DNA from: JAKIVR01 sp035933635
GTDB taxonomy: Archaea > Thermoplasmatota > Thermoplasmata > Lutacidiplasmatales > UBA184
Length of the DNA: 64,000 nt
Direction: 5' to 3'
Assembly (NCBI GenBank): GCA_035933635.1
Contig: DASYYY010000036.1
Span: 1 to 64,000, forward strand
Part shown: positions 21,526-30,433 of the stretch, one piece after another
Layout of the letters: every line of letters begins with the position of its first letter
Position numbering within the stretch: position 1 is the first letter of the stretch
Position numbers and translations under genes: made by a program
The notes under the pieces: model-generated
Seen by the model: only the letters and a program-made list of their open reading frames with translations
What the model was told of the DNA's origin: nothing
Databases searched by the model: none

Positions 21526-23915
21526 ACTTCCTTCCGCCGACGTCGCCACAGGAGCACCGTCAGCCCCGCCGCGACCACGGCGAGAACTCCCGTGACCCAG
21601 ACCAGCAGGGCGCCCGTCAGTCCGTGAGTGGCACCAACCCCAGGGCTGACGACGAGCGAGGCCGAGACCATCGTGGAGTCGTTGGCCATGTCGGTCACGG
21701 CGGCGGTGAAGAGGTAGCTGCCGGCGACGCGGGGGACGAAGGTGAAATTGGTGACGTTCCCGACACCGAACGGCGAGCCGTTGAGGCTCCAGGCGACACG
21801 ATAGGGTGCGTCCCCGCCGCCCACACCGAGGCGGACGACGGTCGACGCCCCGACCTCGACCGAGGAGGGCTGGAATTCGACCGCCCCGGCGATGGGGGCG
21901 AGGACCGTCACGGTGGTGTTGGCGCCGGCGAGGCCGCCCGTACCGTCCTGGACGTCGACCTGCACGCGGTCGTGGCCGTATGATTCGAAGGTCCAGTTGA
22001 GCCACGGACCCAGACCGACGGGCGTGCCGTCGATCGACCAATTGAAGCGGTACGGCGTCGCCCCGCCGGAGGCGTTCGCCACGAAGCGAACGGAGAAGGG
22101 CAGTGAGCCGCGATGAGCCGAAGGGACCACCGAGATCGCAAGGCTTGGGTACACCTCGAGCAGTGACGCGCCGGACCGACCCGTGCCCCCCGCGGTATCG
22201 TTCGCCCAAAGGCGGACCTGGGAGAGTCCGGCGCGAGTGGGCGTACAGTTGAGAGCCAGGGAGTCGACGGAGCCACACCCCGACGGGAGACCCGTCCAGC
22301 GCCAGGTCACGGGGCCGGAACTCCCGGCGGTCGTGCCGTAGAAGTGGACGGCGCGGCCCGCGTCGGTCGCCACCGAGACCGGAAGGAGACCGACGGAAAG
22401 TCCGCCCGAGACGACCAAGGATCCGTTCGCGTATCCGACGCGGCCCACCGAGTCGGTGACGGTCACGTTGATCGGATAGCTCCCCCCCCAGCTGGGCGCA
22501 CAACGGACCTGGGGTGCGTTGGTCGAGGCGCAGCCCGGCGGTAGTCCTCCGTACCGGAAGTTCAACGGAGGTACTCCGCCGCTGAGGCTCGTCGATAAGG
22601 TGACGTTCTGGCCCGTGCGGACGGAGGTCGGGGTGGCGTTGAGTCCCAGAACGGCGAGGGGAGCGTACGCCCGCACGCCCACGGAGACGCGCGCGGAGCC
22701 GTTCGCGGAATCGGCCACCGTGGCGGTCAGGGTGTAGTTCCCCGGCGTCGAGAACGTGTAGCTCTGATTCCCCCCGAGGAGCGTGGTCCCGTTCGCGAAC
22801 TTCCAGCTGTAGGAATAGGGCGGCGAACCGCCGCTCGCGCTCGTCGTCAGCTCGACCGTGAGCGGAACCGTACCGGAGGACGGGTTCGCCGCCGCCACCA
22901 ACGTGAGGGGCGAGGTGGTGTTCGTGAAGCTGAACAACGAGCGCATCGGTGGCCAGGCGTTCCAGCTGTCGTTCTGGCCGGTCGACCCGAGTCCGAGCAG
23001 CCACTCGCAGGTGGTCAAGAGGTCGTAGTCGCCGACCGAAGAGGTGAGGTTGTATCCGGCCCGGGCGAACGGGCTCACCGCCGAGAGGTAGACATGGCCC
23101 CCGGAGGTCCCGTTGAAACCGCTCCCGTCGCTGCTCGCGCTCTCGTCGTAGACGATGAAGAAGACCGAACTCTGGAAGAACGAGTCGTTCACGAGGGGGG
23201 TGAGCCACCCGTGGAGCCACCGGTCCGCGAACGTGACGTTGGTGTCGTGGCCGTCATCGGTGAGGTTCGGCGTGAACAGCGCGAAGTTCGGGATCGCGCC
23301 GCTGGTCACATCGGCGGTCCAGTTGGTGAACGGGACATCGTGGGCCCGGCACTCGCTCGTGTTCCCGACGACGTCCGCGTAGTACACGAGCGGGTTGTGC
23401 TTGACCGCGTAGGGGTAGGTGTTGTTCGTGTCGCACGGAATCGGCATGCTCTCCTCGAAGCCGGCCCAGCTCAGACCGGCCCGCTGTGCGAGGTCGCCCA
23501 GGTTCTCGGTGCGGTAGGTCGTGTAGGCGTCCGACCCGCACTGCCAGGGGGCGCCCGAGGTGATCGCCAAGTAGTTCGGGGCGGAGGGATGGCAGGTAGC
23601 GTAGAACTTCCCCGCCGAGGCGTACTTCTGTGCCAGATAGTCCTCGAACGGGCCGCTCGCGACGACGGTCGATCGCGCCGCGTTCTCGAGCATCACTACG
23701 AAGACGTGCCGGATCGGCGTGGGAAAGGCCGGCGGCCAGGCGGACACCGGCCGCAGCGGCGAGCGCTCAGGGGCCGGGTGGATCGAGGGAATCCCGGGAA
23801 CTCCCGTCCCCGCACCGACCGCGACGACGAGGAGGCCCAGCGCGAGAGCCGCCAGCGCGGTGAACCCGCGCGAGTGCAATCTCACCCACCGCTCGGGCAG
23901 AACTTCGGTCGGCAC
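21474..23915 (-). CDS. Secreted phosphoesterase (acid phosphatase/phospholipase C type) with Ig/PKD-like repeats
   Basis: An 813-residue secreted, anchored enzyme. A signal segment (AALALGLLVVAVGAGTGV) precedes the phosphoesterase domain at about 60-335: HVFVVMLEN opens the metal-binding core, SAPNYLAITSG holds the likely nucleophile region, and IVYDESASSDGSG and GHVYLSAVSPFAR supply later metal ligands. This is the AcpA/phospholipase C branch of the alkaline-phosphatase superfamily. Five PKD/Ig-like beta domains follow (SPPYSYSWKF, TPYRFNWSIDG, APYRVAWSLNG), then a transmembrane helix and Arg-rich tail. It lies 10 bases after a winged-helix regulator gene on the same strand. Acid phosphate scavenging outside the cell is the likely role. 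Confidence 0.8.
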   Translation of the reverse strand: MPTEVLPERWVRLHSRGFTALAALALGLLVVAVGAGTGVPGIPSIHPAPERSPLRPVSAWPPAFPTPIRHVFVVMLENAARSTVVASGPFEDYLAQKYASAGKFYATCHPSAPNYLAITSGAPWQCGSDAYTTYRTENLGDLAQRAGLSWAGFEESMPIPCDTNNTYPYAVKHNPLVYYADVVGNTSECRAHDVPFTNWTADVTSGAIPNFALFTPNLTDDGHDTNVTFADRWLHGWLTPLVNDSFFQSSVFFIVYDESASSDGSGFNGTSGGHVYLSAVSPFARAGYNLTSSVGDYDLLTTCEWLLGLGSTGQNDSWNAWPPMRSLFSFTNTTSPLTLVAAANPSSGTVPLTVELTTSASGGSPPYSYSWKFANGTTLLGGNQSYTFSTPGNYTLTATVADSANGSARVSVGVRAYAPLAVLGLNATPTSVRTGQNVTLSTSLSGGVPPLNFRYGGLPPGCASTNAPQVRCAPSWGGSYPINVTVTDSVGRVGYANGSLVVSGGLSVGLLPVSVATDAGRAVHFYGTTAGSSGPVTWRWTGLPSGCGSVDSLALNCTPTRAGLSQVRLWANDTAGGTGRSGASLLEVYPSLAISVVPSAHRGSLPFSVRFVANASGGATPYRFNWSIDGTPVGLGPWLNWTFESYGHDRVQVDVQDGTGGLAGANTTVTVLAPIAGAVEFQPSSVEVGASTVVRLGVGGGDAPYRVAWSLNGSPFGVGNVTNFTFVPRVAGSYLFTAAVTDMANDSTMVSASLVVSPGVGATHGLTGALLVWVTGVLAVVAAGLTVLLWRRRRKEVQAPTSAVTRTAEDSQR

Positions 23916-23925
23916 GTCCAGCCCC

Positions 23926-25002
23926 CTATCCGCCGCGCGGTGCGGTGGAGCCCGGGGGCTCTGAGACGAGACGGTCGTACCGGTGGTCGGTCACCATCTG
24001 AACCGAGGCGGCGGCCTCCTCGTAGATCTCGATCCCCTCGAGCGCCTGCAACAGGGTCGGCATCACCGGTCGCCGGTCGGCCGTACCCCCCGGGGGTCCG
24101 ATCTCGGCCGGGGTGCTACGAGCAACGAAACCGAGCAGCAGCGCCCGATCATCGTAGGCGAAGACGAACGGAAAGACACGGCTTTCGCGCGTGAGCGTGG
24201 CGAACAGCCCCTCGGGAGGGACCCCCGGCCGGCGTAGACCAGCGACGAACACGATCCGATCGGCCCGCCGTCCGGCGTATTCCGGTATCCGGGCCGGCTC
24301 CGCTAAGACCCGGTGATAGACCCACCCTTCGGCGATCAACCGTTTCTGCGACGACGGCAATCCGAACGGCCCGACCAGATGGCCCCCATCTCCGTCGGGG
24401 CTGCGGAGAAAGGGTCGCTGGAGCAGTTGCCGGGCGGCCCACATCGTCCGCGGGGTCCAGATCGCGGACCCGCCGGTGCGAACGGCCTCGGGCAGCTTCG
24501 GGAGTCCCCGGGGGTAATGCCGGCTTCCCGGTGAGCCCGCCACGCTCGACCAGGCACCCTCGAGGTCGAAGTAGACCGGGACATCGAGGTCATCGACGCG
24601 GGGTGAGAGCATCTGGGCGCCGCTCGAGAGGCTCGGATCCCGCAGATGGAGTTCGGCCGTCCGTCGCGCCTCCGCGGTTCGGTGGAAGAAGACCCCGAAG
24701 GCCAGGCGCGGCCCCGCCCAGAGCACGACATTCCCCGGCTCCCGCGCCCACCGCTCGGTCAACTCTTGGGCCCGGTCGGCGAACGGACGGGCGAGCGCGA
24801 ACGATACCTCGGGGAACCCGAACAGGGTGGGGGAAGGGACGTACCGGTCCCGGACCCAGCCTTCGGTGTAGGCGCGACGACGCGCCGCGTGGAACGTGGA
24901 CCGCGCGACCCCGCCTTGACGCAGCCTCTCGCGCTCACCGGCGCTCTCGTCGGCGAGCAGGATCGCGAGGACCCGCGCCTCGGCGTCGGTCAGCGAGCGC
25001 AT
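23926..25002 (-). CDS. Winged-helix regulator with large C-terminal domain
   Basis: A 358-residue protein. Residues 1-60 form a helix-turn-helix: LTDAEARVLAILLADE, a loop and GGVARSTFHAARRRAY with a wing-like stretch. The remaining 290 residues are a mixed alpha/beta region with two similar halves (VSFALARPFADRAQEL and FPFVFAYDDRALLLGF), suggesting a duplicated sensor domain of Lrp-like type. It is the first gene of an operon with the phosphoesterase and lies divergent from a surface-protein gene. A 17-bp palindrome in the intergenic space is its probable operator. Confidence 0.65.
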   Translation of the reverse strand: MRSLTDAEARVLAILLADESAGERERLRQGGVARSTFHAARRRAYTEGWVRDRYVPSPTLFGFPEVSFALARPFADRAQELTERWAREPGNVVLWAGPRLAFGVFFHRTAEARRTAELHLRDPSLSSGAQMLSPRVDDLDVPVYFDLEGAWSSVAGSPGSRHYPRGLPKLPEAVRTGGSAIWTPRTMWAARQLLQRPFLRSPDGDGGHLVGPFGLPSSQKRLIAEGWVYHRVLAEPARIPEYAGRRADRIVFVAGLRRPGVPPEGLFATLTRESRVFPFVFAYDDRALLLGFVARSTPAEIGPPGGTADRRPVMPTLLQALEGIEIYEEAAASVQMVTDHRYDRLVSEPPGSTAPRGG

Positions 25003-25056
25003 CTCTGCGGATCCTCCTTGCTATGGTGTCGCACGCGGTCTCGCCGCGGACCCAAA

Positions 25057-25076
25057 AAACGGGACTCCCGTTTAAG
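25057..25076. promoter_or_regulatory. 17-bp palindrome overlapping a TATA box
   Basis: AAACGGGA-C-TCCCGTTT (25057-25073) is a perfect inverted repeat around one base. Its right end runs into TTTAAG (25071-25076), a likely TATA box for the surface gene starting at 25130. Bound protein would block TBP directly. The divergent winged-helix gene starts 55 bp to the left, so it is the obvious candidate to bind here. Confidence 0.6.
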
Positions 25077-25129
25077 GGGGTGGTTCGAGACTGCTCAGGA
25101 CGGGCTGGAACGCCCCAGGAGTCGAATCG

Positions 25130-26635
25130 ATGGAGAAAACCGTTGGGCATCGGTCGGTCGTGGCCTCCCTCGCCGCGGTCGGTGTCGCCCTCGTCGTCGT
25201 GCTCGCCCTTCCCGGATTGGTCCTCGCGGCGGCTCCCCCGGGGTCGGCGCGGCCGGCCAGCGGCACCTCCGAGGTGCTGTGGGCCTACGGCGCGACGAAG
25301 AATCTCTCGATCACGGCGACCTACGGCCACAACGCGTCGTACTCGATCACCGGGTGGTTCGGCTACCACGTGATCCTGACCCAGACCAATCTCTCGAGCA
25401 CCCAGTTCATGCTCGAGCTCAATCGGACGATGGGCTTCGTCTACGACGCCGCATTCTGCGCGCCGGTCTGCGGATCGACCGCCCGGGTTTCGGCCAACAT
25501 CACCATGCGCGCCACCGACCACGAGGTGGGGTTCGCGAACTTCACGCGTGCCGGGTCGGTCTACGTCAATGGCACCTCGGTGCGCGCCCTCGCCATCCAG
25601 AACTCGGCCGCGATGCTCGCCGCGAACCTGACCGAACGGTCCTCGATCAGCGTGGTGACCCCGAACGGTACCGTAGGCGGCCTCATGTCGATGGCCGCCG
25701 CGGCGCATGCGACCGCCGCGATCCAGTTCAGTCCGGCCCTTGGGCTCATCCCGCTCAACACGACCGCCGGAGAGGCCTGGAACTCCAGTTCCGGGTTCAC
25801 CGCGCAGGGACGGGCCACACTGACCCTCTCGTTCTCGGACAAGCCGGCGAGGGGGACGTGGCAGAACATCACCCGTTCCTCCTCGCCCTCGGTGAACACC
25901 AGCGGCTCGGTCGCCCTGTTCGGGACCGATGATGGAGCGGTCACGCTGCGGAACGGTAACGTCGTGCCGGTCATCGTGCTCCACGTCGTGGGCCCGTTCG
26001 TGCCCCGAGAAGGAGTCATCTGGCTGCCGGCGGGCGCCGATCTCTTCGACGGGGCCAGTGCCGCCTACGCCAGCCAGTCGGACGGGACCGTGGGTGCCTC
26101 GACGGACGCGGTCGACTGGGATTCCCATGGCGCCACCCACGTCGGCCTCGACGCTTCGACGACGGGATTCACCCCGCTCCCGAACGCGGCCGCAGCGGGC
26201 GCCGTGGTCCCGGTGACCACTCCCACCTCGCCCCTGACCGCCGCCACATCGGTGGTCGGCGCGGCCACGCCCGCGGGCAGCCAGATCCAAGGGCAACCGG
26301 AATCGGTCGCTCAGGCCCAGACGGGCAGTCAGTGCATCCTCGGCGGGAGCTGCCTGCAGAGCCCCGGATCCACCGGTCCGGGTGGGGGCACGAGCGCTCC
26401 GGTCACGCACCTCGCGGGCCTGTTCGTCGCGGTCGTCGTGGTCGTCGCCCTGGCGGGTCTTCTCGCTGGGCTGATCACGCGCCGGCGCCGAACCCCTCCG
26501 CCCCCGACCGCCGCGGCTCCGAGCTTCGCGAGCGCTGCAACCCTACCACCGCCACCCCCGCCCGTTCCCGCACCCCCCCCGGCGAACGGACGGGCCCCCC
26601 CCGCGGGTGAGGACCCGCTCGGGCACGTCTGGTAG
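25130..26635 (+). CDS. Anchored surface protein of unknown function
   Basis: A 501-residue protein with a signal peptide (VASLAAVGVALVVVLALPG, residues 10-32), a beta-rich, Asn/Ser/Thr-rich ectodomain, and one C-terminal transmembrane helix (GLFVAVVVVVALAGLLAGL) before a Pro-rich tail. Cysteines cluster in two places: FCAPVCGS near residue 108 and CILGGSCL near residue 403, probably disulfides. No enzyme motif. The palindrome over its TATA box and the divergent regulator suggest inducible expression. Confidence 0.7.
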   Translation: MEKTVGHRSVVASLAAVGVALVVVLALPGLVLAAAPPGSARPASGTSEVLWAYGATKNLSITATYGHNASYSITGWFGYHVILTQTNLSSTQFMLELNRTMGFVYDAAFCAPVCGSTARVSANITMRATDHEVGFANFTRAGSVYVNGTSVRALAIQNSAAMLAANLTERSSISVVTPNGTVGGLMSMAAAAHATAAIQFSPALGLIPLNTTAGEAWNSSSGFTAQGRATLTLSFSDKPARGTWQNITRSSSPSVNTSGSVALFGTDDGAVTLRNGNVVPVIVLHVVGPFVPREGVIWLPAGADLFDGASAAYASQSDGTVGASTDAVDWDSHGATHVGLDASTTGFTPLPNAAAAGAVVPVTTPTSPLTAATSVVGAATPAGSQIQGQPESVAQAQTGSQCILGGSCLQSPGSTGPGGGTSAPVTHLAGLFVAVVVVVALAGLLAGLITRRRRTPPPPTAAAPSFASAATLPPPPPPVPAPPPANGRAPPAGEDPLGHVW

Positions 26636-26764
26636 GCCCGCCCGGTGCCGCGGCGGCCAACCCTTTCTTTCCTTTCCCCGATCCTTCGAATCCGAAGGGG
26701 CTCGCGGAGCGATCGACGTCGAGCGCGGTCGGTGCGGGTGGATCCGCCCGGGCGCTACGGGGAT

Positions 26765-28048
26765 TTACACCTGCAGGGGACGGGCTTCCCGCGCCGCGAG
26801 CGGGTAGCGCAAGATGGCCGCCACACCGCCGAACGCCTTGACGAGCATCTCCCCCTCCTCGCTTTCGGTGGAGATCAGGCGCACCTCGGCGCCGGAGGCT
26901 TGGGCGCGCTGGAACAGCCCCTCGACGTAGTCCTCATTGGCGACGATCGCCGGGGACTGCCCGCCGCAGACCGGGCACGGAGCGTGGGCGACCTCGTCGA
27001 CCTCGGCGTCGGGGAGCACGCGGGTGAACTCGTGGCCGCAATTGCCGCGGTAGGTCACCCGGCGTCGCCGCAGCCCCTCGGAGACGAGGAGCAGGGCGAC
27101 CGCCCCCGCCTCGAGGGCACGGCGCACCTCCGCCTCGCCGTAGGCGGCGAGTCCGGCCTCGGTCTTGCGGATCTCAACCAGCAGCCTCTGTACCAGCCGC
27201 TTTTCCTCGGTGACCTCGAGGCCGTGCAAGGTCTGGGTGGCCTTCTCGACGAGCTCCTTGAGCCCGTACTCGTCGGTGTACCCGACGTCGAAGAGCGGTT
27301 GGACGACCTTCTTTTGGAGCTCGTAGTGGAGGTAGCCCTCCTTGTAGAAGTACTCCTTCGTCGCGCCCGGACCGCCGAGCAGGATGCCCTTGAGCGTGTC
27401 GTTCTTGGGGAGGTAGAGCTCGGTCGCGATTTCGCCGCTGCGGACGAAGAAGTCGTGGGCGGCGTGCTCGATGAGCCGCTCGAACCGGTGCGCGGACTGC
27501 CCGCCGCGGCCGTGCTTGGACGGCACCTGCGACTGCTTGTTCCGCAGGACCTCGATGCGCTTGCCTCGCAGGAAGCCCATCGTCACCTCGGCGCGGTCGA
27601 TGACGATCAGCCCCCACAGCTCGGGCTCGTGGACCATGGCGAGCAGCGGGTCGAGGAGGAACGTCGAATCGCACCGGTACTGGTAGGTGTTGAGCGGCTC
27701 GGGCGGCTCGACGATGTAGGTGACCGGCTCGCTCTTGTCGGCCCCGACGGCCTTGCTTCCGACGAAGAAGGCGACCCCGTTGGCCGGTGCCTCCTTGAAC
27801 TGCCGGACGCGTCCCATGAGCGACTCGATCGCCCACATGACGTTCTTGCGCGTGGTGCGGCTCTTGATGTTCGAGCTTTGGGCGTACTCGTTCCGCAGGT
27901 AGCCCATCACGTCCGGGATCTGCCGGCCCGGCGGGACATAGAGGGTGACGAGCTCGGTCGCACGACCGCGTGCGGCCGCGATCTCGTCGAGCTTGCGCTT
28001 GAAAGCGTACCGCGCGAGCTGCGTGTCCGCGGTCGATGTTTCGGCCAC
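26765..28048 (-). CDS. prf1: Peptide chain release factor aRF1
   Basis: A 427-residue class I release factor that recognises all three stop codons in archaea and triggers peptide release. Domain 1 has NIKS at 60-63 (stop-codon recognition), domain 2 has GGQ at 182-184 within KHGRGGQSAHRF (peptidyl-tRNA hydrolysis), and the following GGPGATKEYF and EYGLKELVEKA are conserved in archaeal factors. The C-terminal domain has a small zinc site (CGHEF, CPVCGG). Length is normal. It precedes no obvious partner in the same operon; thioredoxin lies 90 bases upstream on the same strand. Confidence 0.95.
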   Translation of the reverse strand: MAETSTADTQLARYAFKRKLDEIAAARGRATELVTLYVPPGRQIPDVMGYLRNEYAQSSNIKSRTTRKNVMWAIESLMGRVRQFKEAPANGVAFFVGSKAVGADKSEPVTYIVEPPEPLNTYQYRCDSTFLLDPLLAMVHEPELWGLIVIDRAEVTMGFLRGKRIEVLRNKQSQVPSKHGRGGQSAHRFERLIEHAAHDFFVRSGEIATELYLPKNDTLKGILLGGPGATKEYFYKEGYLHYELQKKVVQPLFDVGYTDEYGLKELVEKATQTLHGLEVTEEKRLVQRLLVEIRKTEAGLAAYGEAEVRRALEAGAVALLLVSEGLRRRRVTYRGNCGHEFTRVLPDAEVDEVAHAPCPVCGGQSPAIVANEDYVEGLFQRAQASGAEVRLISTESEEGEMLVKAFGGVAAILRYPLAAREARPLQV

Positions 28049-28138
28049 GATTCAGGCCCCCCCGTCGGGAGCCGGAATCACCGACGATGCGGCGGCTCGG
28101 GAGCTTGCGCCCTCGGGCTCGTTCCCCGGGCGGACCAG

Positions 28139-28456
28139 TCAGAGCAACTTGCGGATGTGCTCGTCGATGACCTCTTCGGGGTAGGCTCCGACTATCCGGT
28201 CGACGAGCTTGCCTTGCTTGAAGAACAACAACGTCGGGATGCTCATGATCCCGAGGGCGCCGGCCTTTTCGCCGTTGTCGTCGCTGTTGAGCTTGCCGAA
28301 CGCGACCTTGCCCTGGTAGCGCGTGGCGAGCTTGTCGACGATGGGCGAGACCATGCGGCAGGGGCCGCACCAGGGGGCCCATACGTCGACGACCGCCACG
28401 GAATTCTGTTGCGCGAAGTGATCAAAGCCCGCCCCACTGAGCTCCTGAACGGTCAT
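28139..28456 (-). CDS. trxA: Thioredoxin
   Basis: A 105-residue thioredoxin with the active site WCGPC (Cys30 and Cys33) in VWAPWCGPCRMV, and cis-Pro in MSIPTLLFFKQG. It reduces disulfides in cytoplasmic proteins, receiving electrons from a reductase not in this window. A TATA-like AGTTAAAT (minus strand, 28492-28499) lies about 40 bp before the ATG. Normal full length. Confidence 0.93.
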   Translation of the reverse strand: MTVQELSGAGFDHFAQQNSVAVVDVWAPWCGPCRMVSPIVDKLATRYQGKVAFGKLNSDDNGEKAGALGIMSIPTLLFFKQGKLVDRIVGAYPEEVIDEHIRKLL

Positions 28457-28593
28457 CCCGGCTACCTTCGTCGTAATCGACGCGCGCGGCCCATTTAACT
28501 GTACTCGCGCTCGTGCGCCACCACGGAACCCTCACGCCCGGCGGAACGGCCCTTTCCATTCCTCTATCTACCGGCGACCGCATAGGGGAAAGC

Positions 28594-29460
28594 ATGCATT
28601 CTGGAAGGATTCGCAGCGGGGCGGACGCCGTCGGACCCGGGGCGGGCGAGGTCCCGATCTCCCAGGGGGTCCCGGCCCTGCTACGCAAAGGCCGCCAGCC
28701 GCTCGTCGGCGCGTTGGGCGCGAAGTCCGGGCGTCCGCGGATGCCGATCCTGAGCCCCGCCGCCCGCAAGGCCATCCGACAACGGATGCTCCTGTTGCGA
28801 TCGGCCGCGCTCGAACGGATCCGCGGCCTCACGGGCGCGAGTGCCGAGTCGTTGAAGACCTATCGCCGGGAACTCTCGGAGAGCCCGCTGCCGGATCTGT
28901 TGCTCGCGCGGGGAGCGGGCGGTGCGTTCGTTCAGGAGTTCCCGCAGGGCGGTCTGCTCTATCTGTTGGTCCGGGCGCAGCGTCCTCGACGCGTCGTGGA
29001 GACCGGTGTCCGGCCCGGGTACTCGACCGCGTGGATCCTCTCCGCGCTCGAGGCGAACGGGGAGGGCCGTCTCACCAGCCTCGGGCCGGGTTCGGCCAGT
29101 GGTCGAGCCCCGGGCGTCCACGATGTCTCCGTCGGCCAGTTCGTCGCCCCGGCGCTTCGGGGCCGCTGGACGCTCGCTCTGGGCAACTCCGAGGAGCGTC
29201 TTGGGAGCATCCTCGCCGACGGCGACGGAGCGGTCGACCTGTTCTTCTACGACAACGGACCGGACGCCGATCGCGCTCGGTTCGAGCTGCGCAGCGCGTG
29301 GGGATCGCTCGGAACGAACGGAATCCTGCTCGCCCACCACGTCGAAGCGAGCCCCGTCTGGAGCGAGTTCTGCCGCGCCCAGGGCATGCCGGCCCAGATC
29401 CTCGACCCGGGTCCGCCGCCGCTGGGGGCGCTCGGGATGCGTCGCGCCGGCGCGGCCTAG
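28594..29460 (+). CDS. Class I SAM-dependent methyltransferase-like protein
   Basis: A 288-residue protein from ATG 28594, supported by AGGGGAAAGC just upstream; the frame opens earlier at 28513. VVETGVRPGYSTAWIL at about residue 135 is motif I of an O-methyltransferase-like fold (E-x-G-x-x-x-G-x-S), and VDLFFYDNGPDADRA resembles the acidic motif after strand 4. The N-terminal 110 residues are basic and helical. Related enzymes methylate small hydroxylated or sugar substrates; the target here is unknown. Its stop overlaps the end of the convergent moaB gene by 4 bases. Confidence 0.65.
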   Translation: MHSGRIRSGADAVGPGAGEVPISQGVPALLRKGRQPLVGALGAKSGRPRMPILSPAARKAIRQRMLLLRSAALERIRGLTGASAESLKTYRRELSESPLPDLLLARGAGGAFVQEFPQGGLLYLLVRAQRPRRVVETGVRPGYSTAWILSALEANGEGRLTSLGPGSASGRAPGVHDVSVGQFVAPALRGRWTLALGNSEERLGSILADGDGAVDLFFYDNGPDADRARFELRSAWGSLGTNGILLAHHVEASPVWSEFCRAQGMPAQILDPGPPPLGALGMRRAGAA

Positions 29461-29999
29461 CGCTCGAGTTCCTCGACGAGGTGCTGGACCGCCGGGAGGA
29501 TCAGCTTCTCGAGCGCCGTGCGCACGGCCCGCTCCGAGCCCGGGAGCGCGAAGACCGGCTTGCCCTTGACAAGATACATCCCGGCCCGGCTCAGCCATGC
29601 GAGCGGGCCGATCTCCTGGAAGCTGACGCTCCGGTAGATCTGGCCGAACCCGTCGTGCGCCTTGCCGCCCATGACCTCGAGGGCCGTGACGGTGAGGTCC
29701 CGCGAGCTGACCCCGGTGCCGCCGATGGTCACCGCGATCTCGACGGGGATCTCGGCGAGATGGGGGTCGAGCCAGTCGCGGACGTCAGCGACGCTGTTGG
29801 CCACGAGGCCGTAGTGGAGGACCTTGTGCCCTCCGTTCGTCAGGAGGTTGACTGCAAGCTGGCCGGAGGGATCGTCCTCGATGCTGTGGGTGTCCGATAC
29901 CGAAAGAACGGCGCATCCGAGCGCGCGGCCGCCCCCGAGGTGGTGTCGGTTCGCGCCGGTCGGGGTGGGGGGGTGGGCGCTCACGGGGGACTCTCCCAT
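29457..29999 (-). CDS. moaB: Molybdenum cofactor biosynthesis protein MoaB/MogA family
   Basis: A 180-residue protein of the MoaB/Mog family, which adenylylates molybdopterin before metal insertion. Visible motifs are LSVSDTHS near residue 30, TIGGTGVSSRDLT (the family GGTG-x-x-x-RD) near residue 95 and VFALPGSERAV near the C terminus. ATG 29999 overlaps the end of moaC by 19 bases, so the pair are translated together. It is the third gene of the rfcS-moaC-moaB chain. Confidence 0.9.
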   Translation of the reverse strand: MGESPVSAHPPTPTGANRHHLGGGRALGCAVLSVSDTHSIEDDPSGQLAVNLLTNGGHKVLHYGLVANSVADVRDWLDPHLAEIPVEIAVTIGGTGVSSRDLTVTALEVMGGKAHDGFGQIYRSVSFQEIGPLAWLSRAGMYLVKGKPVFALPGSERAVRTALEKLILPAVQHLVEELER

Positions 30000-30433
30000 C
30001 GTTGCTTCTCCTTGGTGACCACCCGGATCCCAGTGATGCGGGTCGCCGGGTAGCCTCCGCGCGCGTTCTTCTCGAGGTACTTGACCATATCCCACACCGT
30101 CAGCAGCGCGACGCTGACGGCGACCAGCGCCTCCATCTCGACGCCGGTCTTCCAGATCGCCTCGACCTCGGCGCGCGCTCGGACCCCCCGCGGGGTCGCC
30201 GAAAGTTCGACGGCGCTCCCGGTGATCGGGATCGGATGGCAGTGCGGCAGGAGCTCGGGTGTCTTCTTCAGCGCCAGGAGCCCCGCGAGCTCCCCGGCGA
30301 GGAGGGGATCGCCCTTCTCGGTCCGGCGGGCGCGCACCGCCGTGCGCCCGGGCTTACTGAGATGGAGCTCACCCTCCGCGACCGCCCGGCGGTAGACCTC
30401 GGGCTTGTCGTGGATACGACGCTGGCGGGTCAC
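29981..30433 (-). CDS. moaC: Cyclic pyranopterin monophosphate synthase MoaC
   Basis: A 150-residue protein that converts the MoaA product to cyclic pyranopterin phosphate, the first committed step of molybdopterin formation. LLPHCHPIPITG and GVEMEALVAVSVALLTVWDMVK are the family signatures, with active-site Lys and His residues. Start at GTG 30433 overlaps the replication factor C stop as GTGA. MoaA, MoaD and MoaE are not in this window, so the pathway must be completed elsewhere. Confidence 0.92.
   Translation of the reverse strand: MTRQRRIHDKPEVYRRAVAEGELHLSKPGRTAVRARRTEKGDPLLAGELAGLLALKKTPELLPHCHPIPITGSAVELSATPRGVRARAEVEAIWKTGVEMEALVAVSVALLTVWDMVKYLEKNARGGYPATRITGIRVVTKEKQRWESPP

Noticed and set aside
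19822..23220. A 1,132-codon minus-strand frame
   Set aside because: It crosses several genes with strong family signals in other frames and is rich in Arg, Gly, Pro and His, the usual shadow of GC-rich coding DNA.
26645..28498. A 617-codon plus-strand frame opposite aRF1 and thioredoxin
   Set aside because: aRF1 and thioredoxin motifs are unmistakable on the minus strand; this is an antisense shadow.
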